This document shows positions 43,903 through 54,184 of a stretch of DNA of 64,000 nucleotides, one piece after another (position 1 is the first letter of the stretch; each line of letters starts with the position of its first letter). Under the pieces are notes generated by a model. That model had not been told where the DNA came from and did no database searches. It was given only the letters and a program-made list of their open reading frames with translations. The translations under genes were made by a program, and so were the position numbers. Source of the stretch: JAHRAW01 sp028066695 (GTDB lineage Bacteria; Pseudomonadota; Gammaproteobacteria; Arenicellales; Poriferihabitantaceae); assembly GCA_963457535.1 (NCBI GenBank), contig OY734803.1:1674001-1738000 (forward strand), given 5' to 3'.

Positions 43903-45017
43903 AAAAAACCCGCCTCGGGCTGTTGTTCGGCGGCCGCTCCTGCGAGCACGAAATCTCGGTCATTTCGGCGCGATCGATTTTTCAGGCGGTCGACCGCGGC
44001 AAATACGAGGTATTTTTAATCGGCATTGACAAATCCGGCCGCTGGCGGCTGGGGCGCGACTTCGCGCAACTGCTGGACGCCGGCGAAAAATCGGTGGCGC
44101 CGCCGTCCGGCGCGGGCGATGACGCGGTCTCATTCGCGCTGCACCACCGCGGCAATCTCGTTTCCGCCGCCCCGGCGGCGCAACTCCCGCAACTGGATGT
44201 GCTGTTCCCCGCGCTGCACGGCACCTTCGGCGAAGACGGCACCATTCAGAGCGTCTGCGAGATGGCCGGCATTGCGTATGTCGGCTGCGGCGTCGCCGCC
44301 TCGGCGCTCGCGCTGGACAAAAGCCTGGCGAAAAAAGTGTTTCGCGCGGCCGGCATTCCGCAGGCCGCGCACTTGGATGTAAACGCGGCGCAGTGGCGCG
44401 CGCAGGAAGAGGCGCTGGCGCGCAGCGAAGCGCAACTCGGCTACCCGGTGTTCGCAAAGCCGGCCAACCTCGGCTCCAGCGTCGGCGTCGGCAAGGCGCA
44501 TGACCGCGCGCAACTGCGGCGCGCGGTGGAGGAGGCGTTTCGCTTTGACGCGAAAGTCGTCATTGAAAAGTCCATGGAAAACTGCGCCGAGGTGGAATGC
44601 GCGGTGCTCGGCAACGCCAGAAATGCGCGCGCCTCGGCGGTCGGCGAAATCGCGCCCGGCGCCGAGTTCTACGACTACGCGTCAAAATATCTGGACGACA
44701 CCGCCGAGTTGGTGGTGCCGGCGCGCATTCCCGAAAGCGCGGCCGCGCGCGTGCGCGAATTGTCGCTCGCGGCATTTGATGAAATCGGCGGCGCCGGTTT
44801 GGCGCGCGCCGATTTTTTCGTGCACCGCGAAAGCGGCGAAGTCGCGCTGAACGAAATCAACACGCTGCCCGGCTTTACCCCGATCAGCATGTATCCGCGC
44901 CTGTGGGAGGCGAGCGGTGTGCCGTATTCCGAACTCATCGACCGCCTGATCGCGCTGGCGTTTGAGGCGCACCGCGCAAAATCCGAATTGCTGCGCGAGT
45001 TCGCGCCCGGGCAATGA
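43899..45017 (+). CDS. ddl: D-alanine--D-alanine ligase
   Basis: ATP-grasp ligase making the D-Ala-D-Ala dipeptide for peptidoglycan, 372 residues. Motifs: LLFGGRSCEHEISVISARS, LFPALHGTFGEDGTIQ, ALDKSLAKKVFRAAGIPQ, YPVFAKPANLGSSVGVGKA and VALNEINTLPGFTPISMYP. The length fits the longer DdlA-like subgroup. It is directly coupled to nuoN and followed by a 4-nt overlap with a transporter gene, so it sits in an unusual operon context outside the cell-wall cluster; a second ddl in a dcw cluster elsewhere is possible. Confidence 0.96.
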   Translation: MKKTRLGLLFGGRSCEHEISVISARSIFQAVDRGKYEVFLIGIDKSGRWRLGRDFAQLLDAGEKSVAPPSGAGDDAVSFALHHRGNLVSAAPAAQLPQLDVLFPALHGTFGEDGTIQSVCEMAGIAYVGCGVAASALALDKSLAKKVFRAAGIPQAAHLDVNAAQWRAQEEALARSEAQLGYPVFAKPANLGSSVGVGKAHDRAQLRRAVEEAFRFDAKVVIEKSMENCAEVECAVLGNARNARASAVGEIAPGAEFYDYASKYLDDTAELVVPARIPESAAARVRELSLAAFDEIGGAGLARADFFVHRESGEVALNEINTLPGFTPISMYPRLWEASGVPYSELIDRLIALAFEAHRAKSELLREFAPGQ

Positions 45018-45949
45018 CCGACCCGGCCGCGCCCGGCGCGCGCACCACGCATGCCATCGGCATGCTGCTCATCGCCACGCTGTTTTTCGCCTCGCAGGAC
45101 GCGCTGACCAAGCACCTGGTGCAGACTCTGCCGGCCTCGCAAATCGTCGCGGTGCGGTTTTTCTTTTTCGCGCTGTTCGCGCTCGCCTATGTGCGCCGCC
45201 GCACCGGCATTCGCGCGGCGTTTCGCTCGCGGCATGCGCCGCTGCAAATCTGCCGCGGCCTGCTGCTCTCCGGCGAGATCATCGTCTTCGCCTACGCCAT
45301 TCAGTTTTTGGGCCTGGCCGAAATGCACACGCTGTTCGCGTGCTTTCCGCTCTTGGTCACCGCGCTGTCGGCGCCGCTGCTCGGCGAGCGGGTCGGCTGG
45401 CGGCGGTGGCTCGCGGTGATTTGCGGCTTCATCGGCACGCTGATCATTCTGCAGCCGGGGCGCGGCGTGTTTGATCCGGCCGCGCTCATCGCATTGTGCG
45501 CGGCGCTGATGTTCGCGCTCTACAACCTGCTGACGCGCAAGGTCGCGCGCGACGATTCTTTTGACACCTCGCTCGCCTACATGGGCGTGGTCGGCTTTGT
45601 CGGCGCGATGCTGATCGCGCCGTTTTACTGGACGCCGGTCAACGCAACCGAGGCCGCCTGGCTGCTTTGCATCAGCACCACCTCCATCATCGGCCATTTG
45701 CTTTTGATAAAGTCGCTGGAACTCGCACCGGCCGTGATCCTGCAGCCGTTCAATTATTTCATTTTGGTCTGGGCGATGATCATCGCGTTTTTGCTTTACG
45801 GCGAAGTGCTCTCCGCGGCCAGCCTGTTCGGCGCGGCCATCGTGGTCGCCAGCGGCGTGTTCATCGCCCGCCGCGAATACAAATTGACGCGCAATGCGCG
45901 GCGCGTCCGCGCCGACATCCTCCCCGACGCCGGCGGAAAACTGCCATGA
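45014..45949 (+). CDS. EamA/DMT-family transporter
   Basis: Inner-membrane protein, 311 residues, with about ten helices in two EamA repeats (IGMLLIATLFFASQDALTKH begins the first; LIALCAALMFALYNLLTRK the second). Proline- and glycine-rich helix ends and LGLAEMHTLFACFPLLVTAL are typical of the drug/metabolite transporter superfamily. Members export amino acids, amines or other metabolites, and some import. The substrate is not readable; the coupled downstream PuuA-like and amine-dehydrogenase-like genes (4-nt overlaps) suggest an amine. Confidence 0.85.
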   Translation: MTDPAAPGARTTHAIGMLLIATLFFASQDALTKHLVQTLPASQIVAVRFFFFALFALAYVRRRTGIRAAFRSRHAPLQICRGLLLSGEIIVFAYAIQFLGLAEMHTLFACFPLLVTALSAPLLGERVGWRRWLAVICGFIGTLIILQPGRGVFDPAALIALCAALMFALYNLLTRKVARDDSFDTSLAYMGVVGFVGAMLIAPFYWTPVNATEAAWLLCISTTSIIGHLLLIKSLELAPAVILQPFNYFILVWAMIIAFLLYGEVLSAASLFGAAIVVASGVFIARREYKLTRNARRVRADILPDAGGKLP

Positions 45950-47328
45950 GCAAAAAAACAAAACCCAAAACGAAAACCAGGACAAAAACCGGGAAGGCCA
46001 AAACCCCGAAGCGCGAATGGGACGCGTATTTGCGGCGGCATCCCGGGACGCGCTATCTGGACGCGTTTGTCTGCGATTTGTCCTGCGTGATGCGCGGCAA
46101 GCGCTTTCCGGTTCACGCCGCCGGCAAGGTGTTTGAAGGCGGCATGATGCTGCCGGGCTCGTCGTTTTTGCTGTCGGCCAGCGGCGAATCGCACGACCCG
46201 GAGGGCATGGGTTTTTCCGACGGCGATCCGGATGAAGTCGCGCGGCCGATAGAAGGCGCGCTGGCGCCGGCGCCGTGGGCGCGCGAGCCGGGCGCGCAGG
46301 TCATGCTGACGCTCGGCGGCCTGGACGGCGCGCCCTATTACTTTGAGCCGCGCAATGTTCTCGCGCGGGTGCTGGCGCGCTTCGCCGAATTGCGGCTGCG
46401 GCCGGTGGTCGCGTTTGAACTGGAGTTTTATTTGCTGGACGCGGCGCAAGGCGCCGCGGGCGCAAGCGGAGGAGCGCGCGAGACGCAGGTCTACAGCATA
46501 GATCAAGTGGAGGAATGCGCCGCATATTTGCATGAAGTCATGGAAACCTGCGCGCGCCAGGGAATCGCCACCGGCGCGATCTCGGCCGAATACGCGCCGG
46601 GGCAGTTTGAAATCAACCTGCCGCACACCGACGCGCCGCTCGCCGCCGCAGACCAGTGCGTGCTGTTTCGCCGCGCGGTGCAGTGCGTCGCGCGCAAGCA
46701 CGGCATGCGCGCAACCTTCATGGCGAAACCGCGCGCCGATGCCTCCGGCAGCGGGCTGCATTTGCACATCAGTTTGCTGGACAAACGCGGCCGCAATATT
46801 TTTGACGGCGGAGAAGATCCGCGCAGCGCGCCCGCGCCGCTTTTGCACGCGCTCGGCGGGCTGCTGAAACTGCTGCCGGAATCCATGGCGGTGCTCGCGC
46901 CGAACATCAATTCCTACCGCCGCTTTCGCCCCGACATTTATGTGCCGGTCAGCCCGAGTTGGGGTTTTGAAAACCGCTCGGTCGCGCTGCGCATTCCCAA
47001 AAGCGCGGGCGCGTCGCGGCGCATTGAACACCGCGTCGCCGGCGCCGACGCGAATCCCTACCTGGCGCTGGCCGCGCTGCTCGCCGGCATTCACCACGGC
47101 CTGGTTGCGCGCATTGACCCCGGCGAGCCGGCGCGCGGCAACGCCGGCGCGCGCTTGGATCCGTCGCTGCCGTTTGAACCGGAGGCCGCGTTTGCCGCCT
47201 GCCGCGGCGCGCCGGTCCTGTCCGAATATTTCGGCGCGCGCTACCTGCGCGCATACGCCGGCTGCAAATTAAACGAATACCGCGCCTTCGTCAAAAGCGG
47301 GCGCGGCGAAACCGACTGGTATTTGTGA
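45946..47328 (+). CDS. Glutamine-synthetase-family gamma-glutamyl-amine ligase (PuuA-like)
   Basis: ATP-dependent ligase of 460 residues expected to join glutamate to an amine. After a lysine-rich leader (KKTKPKTKTRTKTGKAKTPK) come the GS beta-grasp and catalytic domains: VVAFELEFYLLD (metal Glu), YAPGQFEINLPHTDA, ASGSGLHLHISLLDKRGRN, APNINSYRRFRPDIYVPVSP, SWGFENRSVALRIP and RRIEHRVAGADANPYLALAA. The last blocks match gamma-glutamylpolyamine synthetases (PuuA) better than true GlnA; gamma-glutamylmethylamide synthetase is an alternative. The basic leader is unusual for the family. It is coupled to the transporter gene upstream and the flavoprotein downstream. Confidence 0.82.
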   Translation: MSKKTKPKTKTRTKTGKAKTPKREWDAYLRRHPGTRYLDAFVCDLSCVMRGKRFPVHAAGKVFEGGMMLPGSSFLLSASGESHDPEGMGFSDGDPDEVARPIEGALAPAPWAREPGAQVMLTLGGLDGAPYYFEPRNVLARVLARFAELRLRPVVAFELEFYLLDAAQGAAGASGGARETQVYSIDQVEECAAYLHEVMETCARQGIATGAISAEYAPGQFEINLPHTDAPLAAADQCVLFRRAVQCVARKHGMRATFMAKPRADASGSGLHLHISLLDKRGRNIFDGGEDPRSAPAPLLHALGGLLKLLPESMAVLAPNINSYRRFRPDIYVPVSPSWGFENRSVALRIPKSAGASRRIEHRVAGADANPYLALAALLAGIHHGLVARIDPGEPARGNAGARLDPSLPFEPEAAFAACRGAPVLSEYFGARYLRAYAGCKLNEYRAFVKSGRGETDWYL

Positions 47329-49406
47329 GCGGCCGAATGCGCGACCCGCGATACGACATTTTGTTTGAGCCGGTGCAAATCGGCCCGGTAACCGCGCGCA
47401 ACCGCTTTTACCAGGTGCCGCACTGCAACGGCCTCGGCCACCTCTACCCGCGCGGCGAGGCATGCCAGCGCGGCGTCAAAGCCGAGGGCGGCTGGGGCGT
47501 GGTCTCCACGCAGGAAGTGGAAATCCACCCGAGTTCGGAATGGTCGCCTTACATTGAGGGGCGGCTGTGGGACGACGGCGACATGAAGCGGCTGCAACTG
47601 ACCGCCGATGCGGTGCATGCGCACGGCTCGCTCGCGGCGATTGAAATCACCCACAACGGACACGCCTCGGCGAATCTTTACAGCCGCATTCCGCCGATGG
47701 CGGTGGCCGCGATGCAGTTTGACACCATGGAGCCGATGCAGCCGTATGCGATGACGCGCCGCGACATCGCCGATGTGCGCAGGTGGCACCGCCGCGCCGC
47801 GCTGCGCGCGCGCGACATCGGCTTTGACATTATTTATGTCTATGCCGCGCACGACCTGGCGCTGCCGTTTCATTTTCTTTCCCGGCGGCGCAACACGCGC
47901 GCCGACCAATACGGCGGAAGTTTGGAAAACCGCGCGCGGTTTTTGCGCGAGTTGCTGGAGGACACGCGCGACGCGGTCGGCGGAAGTTGCGCGGTCGCGC
48001 TGCGTTTTGCGGTGGATGAACTCGCCGGCGAAGAGGGCATCACCGCCGACGGCGAGGGGCGCGAAGTGGTGGAGATGCTCGCCGAGTTGCCGGATTTGTG
48101 GGATGTCAACATCAGCGACTGGACCAACGATTCGCTGACCGCGCGTTTCGGCGAGGAGGGCTTTCAGCAGCCCTACACCGCGTTCGTCAAATCGGCGACC
48201 ACCAAGCCGGTGGTCGGCGTCGGCCGCTTCACCTCGCCCGACACCATGGTTTCGCTGGTTAAAAACGGCGCGCTGGATTTTATCGGCGCGGCGCGGCCCT
48301 CCATCGCCGACCCGTTTCTGCCGAAAAAAATTGAAGAGGGGCGCATGGAGGACATCCGCGAATGCATCGGCTGCAACATCTGCGCCTCCGGCGACATGAC
48401 CGGCCGCCCGATTTGCTGCACGCAAAACCCGACCATGGGCGAGGAATACCGCCGCGACTGGCACCCGGAAAAAATTCCGCCGGCGCGCGACAAAAACGCG
48501 GGCGTATTGGTCATCGGCGGCGGGCCGGCCGGCCTTGAGGCGGCGATGTCGCTCGGGCGGCGCGGGCTGCGCGTAACGCTGGCCGAGGCCGGCGAACAAT
48601 TCGGCGGGCGCGCTTTGCGCGAGAGCGCGCTGCCGGGCCTCGCCACCTGGCGGCGCGTCGCCGATTACCGCCTCGGGCAACTGCAAAAACTCACCAATGT
48701 GGAATTGTTCGCGCAAAGCGAATTGAGCGCCGAACAGGCGCTGGAATTCGCGGATTCGTCGGGCGCAAAACACATCGTGCTCGCCACCGGCGCCGAGTGG
48801 GTGCGCGACGGAATCGGCCGCGCGCGCCGCGCTCCGATGGAAGACGACGGCAGTGTGAAAGTCCTGACGCCCGACGACATCATGGCCGGCGAAAACTTTA
48901 AGGAGGCCGGCGCCGCGCTGATTTACGACGACGACCACTATTACATGGGCGGCGTCCTCGCCGAATTATTCGCCCGCGCCGGCGCCGAAGTCACGCTGGT
49001 CACCCCGGCCGCCGAAGTGTCCGCGTGGACGCGCAACACCTTGGAGCAGGCGCACATTGAGCGCCGCCTGCGCAAACTCGGCGTGCGCATCATTGAGCGC
49101 CGCATTTTGGCGCGCATTCGCGGCGGCGAGGCGGAGTTGCGGCATGTCAACGGCGGCGGCGCGCAAACCATCGCGGCCGCGCGCGCGGTTATGGTCACCG
49201 CGCGCCGCCCGCGCGACGGCCTTTGGCACGCGCTTTCAAAGAATGCCGGCGGAAAAATCCGCGTGGCGCGCATCGGCGACTGCCTCGCGCCGGCGACCAT
49301 CGCGGCCGCGGTATATGCCGGCCACCGCTGCGCGCGCGAGTTCGGCGAGGAGATTGACGCCGACGCGGTTCCGTTTAAGCGCGAGTATGTGGAGACGGGC
49401 GAATAA
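47325..49406 (+). CDS. TMADH/histamine-dehydrogenase-like iron-sulfur flavoprotein
   Basis: An amine-dehydrogenase-like enzyme, 693 residues (689 from ATG 47337). Domain 1 is an FMN TIM barrel starting RYDILFEPVQIG; counted from the ATG at 47337, Cys30 in YQVPHCNGLG aligns with the cysteine that binds FMN covalently in trimethylamine dehydrogenase. The barrel keeps the Tyr and His of IIYVYAAHDLALP. A [4Fe-4S] site follows (CIGCNICASGDMTGRPICC), then an NAD/ADP-binding fold (VLVIGGGPAGLEAAMSLGRR). Two TMADH bowl aromatics are replaced: Tyr60 by Glu and Trp355 by Asp. So trimethylamine is unlikely; a diamine, histamine-like or other amine is more plausible. The homology favours the ATG start, while the GTG at 47325 overlaps the upstream stop. 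Confidence 0.85.
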   Translation: MSGRMRDPRYDILFEPVQIGPVTARNRFYQVPHCNGLGHLYPRGEACQRGVKAEGGWGVVSTQEVEIHPSSEWSPYIEGRLWDDGDMKRLQLTADAVHAHGSLAAIEITHNGHASANLYSRIPPMAVAAMQFDTMEPMQPYAMTRRDIADVRRWHRRAALRARDIGFDIIYVYAAHDLALPFHFLSRRRNTRADQYGGSLENRARFLRELLEDTRDAVGGSCAVALRFAVDELAGEEGITADGEGREVVEMLAELPDLWDVNISDWTNDSLTARFGEEGFQQPYTAFVKSATTKPVVGVGRFTSPDTMVSLVKNGALDFIGAARPSIADPFLPKKIEEGRMEDIRECIGCNICASGDMTGRPICCTQNPTMGEEYRRDWHPEKIPPARDKNAGVLVIGGGPAGLEAAMSLGRRGLRVTLAEAGEQFGGRALRESALPGLATWRRVADYRLGQLQKLTNVELFAQSELSAEQALEFADSSGAKHIVLATGAEWVRDGIGRARRAPMEDDGSVKVLTPDDIMAGENFKEAGAALIYDDDHYYMGGVLAELFARAGAEVTLVTPAAEVSAWTRNTLEQAHIERRLRKLGVRIIERRILARIRGGEAELRHVNGGGAQTIAAARAVMVTARRPRDGLWHALSKNAGGKIRVARIGDCLAPATIAAAVYAGHRCAREFGEEIDADAVPFKREYVETGE

Positions 49407-49410
49407 GGCG

Positions 49411-51282
49411 CTACGGCGTCAGCGCCGCCATTTTCCCCTCCACCGTCGCCGCCGTCGCGTCTCCCATGCCCGCGACCAATTCATCGCCGCGCAGGCCGAG
49501 AATGTATCGCGCGATCATGATTCCGTCGTTGCCGTCGGTGTCGTTGTCGGCGTCCACATCCAGCATGCCCAAATCCACGCCGTCCTGAATGTTGCCGGCG
49601 ACTTCCGAGGCGGTCGCGCCGGTCTGCTTTTCGGCGACGCTCACGGCTTCCGCGCCGAGCAAATGCCGCGCGATCATGATGCCGTCCTGCGCGGTGATTG
49701 CGCCGGAGTCGTCCACATCCAAATCAAATTCCACCACGCGAATGCGGATGTCGGAGGTGACCACGCCGCTCGCCGTGCCGGCCGTGCCGAGCGCGTCTTT
49801 TGCGGTGTAGGCGCGAGTGACATCGGCGAGCGCAGAAGGCGTTCCGGAGAGAATGCGCGTGCTTGCGTTGAATGCCAGTCCGGTCGGCAGCGCGCCGCCT
49901 TCCAGCGAATAGGCATGCGGCGTGAAGCCGCCGCTGATTTCCGGCAGGGTTTCGGAAACCGCGGTATTGCGCGCAAACACCAACTCGGCCGGCGGCGCCG
50001 ATGCGAATGAGAGCGCCGGCGCGACTTGAATGTCAAAGGTTTGCTCGCCGTTCGCCCCGTTGGTGTCCACCGCGAAATATTTCATGTTGTCGGTGGTGGT
50101 GGATGACACCGCCGCCGCCGTGCCGGAAATCGCGCGCGTGGTTTTGTTGAAAGCCAGCCCGGCCGGCAACGCGCTCAGCCAGTAGGAATAGGGAGACGCG
50201 CCGCCGGTCGCGGCCGGCAAAACCACCGACGCGGCCGCGCCGCCATGCAGTTGCAGGTCGGCTTGTTCGGAGGCGAATGACAGGTTTGACGCGCGCGTAA
50301 CCGCGATGCCGTAAGTCGCTTTTGCCGAAGAGGTGCCGACCTTGAGTTCAATGGAATTCTTGCCTTCTTCCAGCGCGATTGCGCCGCTGGCCGCGCCGCT
50401 TGCGACCGACGCCGCGGTTCCGCCCGCGAGTCCGACGGTCGCGGTGATTCCGCTGCCGCTGAATGTCGGGGTGAGTGTGATGCTTTCGGCGGCGACGGTT
50501 GTCTCGTATGTGAACACCGTGCTGCTGAAAGCGGGCGTGAGCGCGCCGGCGGAAAGCGCCAGCGCGGTAACGGATGGAACGCGGAAGATGGTGACCGTGT
50601 AAGTTCGGGGTGTCCCGCTTGCCGAAAGCACCACGACAGTGGCGCCGGGGGAGAAAGAGACCCCGGTTGATCCGCCATTGGCTTTGATTTCGCCGCCGTC
50701 CGGCCAGGTAATTTGAAAGGCGGTGCCGGTGTGCGAGAAGGGCACGGACAAAGTGTAAGTCCGTATCTCCGGATTAAACGCCGGGGTCAGCCCGGAATAG
50801 GGCTGGATGGTTGTGAGATCAAGGAGCCTCAATGATGACATCGGCAGGTCCGGGCGCGGGTCCTGGGTGGTGACTTGCACGATCGCCGACCAGCCGCTAC
50901 GCATTCCATCTGCGTCTGACGCGCTGACGCGCGCTTCATAAGTTTTGCCGACATGCAGATTCGCGAATTTAACCCACAGATTGCTGCTGCTGCCTGAGTC
51001 AAAGAAGTCACCGCTGGGTACCACAACCGTTCCGCTGGTGATAGTGGCATAGGTGGGCCATGAGTTAAAAGATCGACCCGGCGGAAAGGCATTGGGTACT
51101 TCCCGCAGTTGCGCGACGTAGAGCAGCTTCCCGTTGCCGCCGGTGGATGCATTCCAAGTGAAACTGAGCGTCGGGGTGGATGCTCCCGCGACTTGCGTCA
51201 GTTTTACGCCGCCGGGTACACTTTGCGCGCGCGCTTCAACCGCCGCGCCGAACAGCAGCGCGAGTCCGAGAAAGACGCGCAA
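49411..51282 (-). CDS. Secreted cadherin-like/Ig-like protein with C-terminal dockerin repeats (apparently switched off)
   Basis: Exported protein of about 620 residues. The hydrophobic signal sequence (FLGLALLFGAAVEARAQ) precedes a fibronectin-like region, cadherin-like beta-sandwich repeats (LTPAFNPEIRTYTLSVPF; LTPAFSSTVFTYETTV), two putative-Ig repeats (SALPAGLAFNKTTRAISGT; GALPTGLAFNASTRILSGT) and a C-terminal pair of calcium-binding dockerin-type loops (DLDVDDSGAITAQDGIMIAR; DVDADNDTDGNDGIMIARYI). Such proteins are cell-surface or secreted adhesion/scaffold parts. The only start in this frame near the signal peptide is a TTG at 51282 without Shine-Dalgarno. A much better start (ATG 51394) lies across a 16-base C run and is out of frame here. 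It is convergent with the amine cluster (4 nt apart). Confidence 0.82.
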   Translation of the reverse strand: MRVFLGLALLFGAAVEARAQSVPGGVKLTQVAGASTPTLSFTWNASTGGNGKLLYVAQLREVPNAFPPGRSFNSWPTYATITSGTVVVPSGDFFDSGSSSNLWVKFANLHVGKTYEARVSASDADGMRSGWSAIVQVTTQDPRPDLPMSSLRLLDLTTIQPYSGLTPAFNPEIRTYTLSVPFSHTGTAFQITWPDGGEIKANGGSTGVSFSPGATVVVLSASGTPRTYTVTIFRVPSVTALALSAGALTPAFSSTVFTYETTVAAESITLTPTFSGSGITATVGLAGGTAASVASGAASGAIALEEGKNSIELKVGTSSAKATYGIAVTRASNLSFASEQADLQLHGGAAASVVLPAATGGASPYSYWLSALPAGLAFNKTTRAISGTAAAVSSTTTDNMKYFAVDTNGANGEQTFDIQVAPALSFASAPPAELVFARNTAVSETLPEISGGFTPHAYSLEGGALPTGLAFNASTRILSGTPSALADVTRAYTAKDALGTAGTASGVVTSDIRIRVVEFDLDVDDSGAITAQDGIMIARHLLGAEAVSVAEKQTGATASEVAGNIQDGVDLGMLDVDADNDTDGNDGIMIARYILGLRGDELVAGMGDATAATVEGKMAALTP

Positions 51283-51394
51283 AAATCCGCGCGCGGGCCC
51301 CTTTGAAAATTGGGGGGGGGGGGGGGGCGGAAAGAAGTCCCCGGCCGAGCGGAATCATGCGCGCAATATTTTTCGCAGTCGTGCTGATGTTCAT
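51236..51394 (-). other. Upstream start with strong SD, out of frame with the dockerin gene (OFF-state leader)
   Basis: From ATG 51394, preceded at 6 nt by GAGGTGA (a 7-nt match to the anti-SD complement), the frame reads MNISTTAKNIARMIPLGRGL, then a proline run encoded by the C tract, then a basic unrelated tail, ending at 51236. With 15 or 18 C instead of 16, the same start reads through the tract into the signal peptide and the whole dockerin protein. Confidence 0.6.
51312..51327. repeat. 16-bp poly(G)/poly(C) tract
   Basis: A run of 16 G on the plus strand (C on the coding strand), the longest homopolymer I noticed in the window. It lies between the Shine-Dalgarno-bearing ATG at 51394 and the signal peptide of the dockerin protein, within translated sequence. 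Such tracts change length by slipped-strand mispairing and are classic contingency-locus elements. Length calls at such runs are also prone to sequencing error. Confidence 0.9.
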
Positions 51395-51476
51395 GCCTGT
51401 CACCTCGCGTTGGAATTTTCCGCGGCGAAAGCGCCGCGGGAACGGCGGCACTCTACCACAATCCGCCGCCGCGCGC

Positions 51477-53125
<1,649 letters not shown>

Positions 53126-53129
<4 letters not shown>

Positions 53130-54184
53130 TGAAACAATTTCCGCGGATCAAAGGCATCGCGCACCGCTTCACCGATGAACACCAAGAGCGACAGCATGAT
53201 CGCGATCACGGCGAATCCGGTGATGCCGAGCCACGGCGCCTGCAAATTGTTTTTTCCCTGGTTCAGCATTTCGCCGAGCGAGGGCGCGCCGGCCGGCAGG
53301 CCGAAGCCGAGAAAATCCAGGCCGGTCAGCGTGGTCACCGAGCCGCTCAATATGAACGGCATGAAAGTCAGCGTCGCCACCATCGCGTTCGGCAGAATGT
53401 GGCGCGCCATGATTTTTGCGTCTCCGACGCCGAGCGCGCGCGCGGCGCGGATGTATTCAAAATTTCGCACGCGCAAAAACTCGGCGCGCACCACCGCGAC
53501 CAGGCCGGTCCAGGAAAACAGCAGCATCAGCGCGAGCAGGCTGGCGAAGCCGGGCTCAATCACGGTCGCCATGATGATCAGCAAATACAGCACCGGCAGG
53601 CCCTCCCAGATTTCAATGAACCTCTGCATTAAAAGGTCGGTGAGGCCGCCGAAATACCCCTGCACCGCGCCGGCGGCGACGCCGATAATGGAACTCAGCA
53701 GCGTCAGCGCGAGGCCGAACAAAATGGAAATGCGAAACCCGTAGAGCGCGCGCGCCAGCACATCGCGCGCCTGGTCGTCGGTGCCGAGCCAGTGGCGGCG
53801 CGACGGCGGAGACGGCGCCGGCACGCCGAGTTCGTAGTCAATGGTGTCGTAGGAAAACGGAACCGGCGGCCACAAAATCCAGCCGCGCGCGTTTATCAGG
53901 TCGCGCAAATACGGGTCGCGGTAGTCGGCGGCGAGTTCAAATTCGCCGCCGAAACGCGTCTCCGGGTAGTCAAAAAACACCGGCGCGTAAAACGCGCCGT
54001 CGTAGCGCACCAGCACCGGCTTGTCGTTGGCGATGAGTTCCGAAAACAAAGTCGCGGTGAAAAGCGCGAGGAAAATCCACAGCGACCACCAGCCGCGCCG
54101 GTTTCCGCGGAAGTTTTGCCAGCGGCGAAGATTGAGTTGTGACACGCGCATGCCGGACAGCGCGCCGCGCGCTGCCTCAAACAT
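53126..54184 (-). CDS. yejE: ABC transporter permease YejE
   Basis: DppC-type permease of 352 residues. The N-terminus (LRRWQNFRGNRRGWWSLW) precedes the first helix. A YejE-specific periplasmic insert contains PETRFGGEFELAADYRDPYL and WILWPPVPFSYDTIDY. The substrate-channel loop HWLGTDDQARDVLARALYGF and the EAA-like region (ARALGVGDAKIMARHILPN) follow. I chose the ATG at 54184, whose ATGTTTGA overlaps the yejB stop by 8 nt, over one at 54214. Confidence 0.93.

Noticed and set aside
47241..48938. Minus-strand open frame of 565 codons opposite the flavoprotein gene
   Set aside because: Composition and lack of motifs mark it as a shadow; the plus-strand protein has cofactor motifs in the right order.
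51312..51327. Poly-G run as purely an assembly artefact
   Set aside because: It cannot be excluded, but the strong SD and open frame before it, which join the signal peptide when one C is removed, make a real coding tract more likely.
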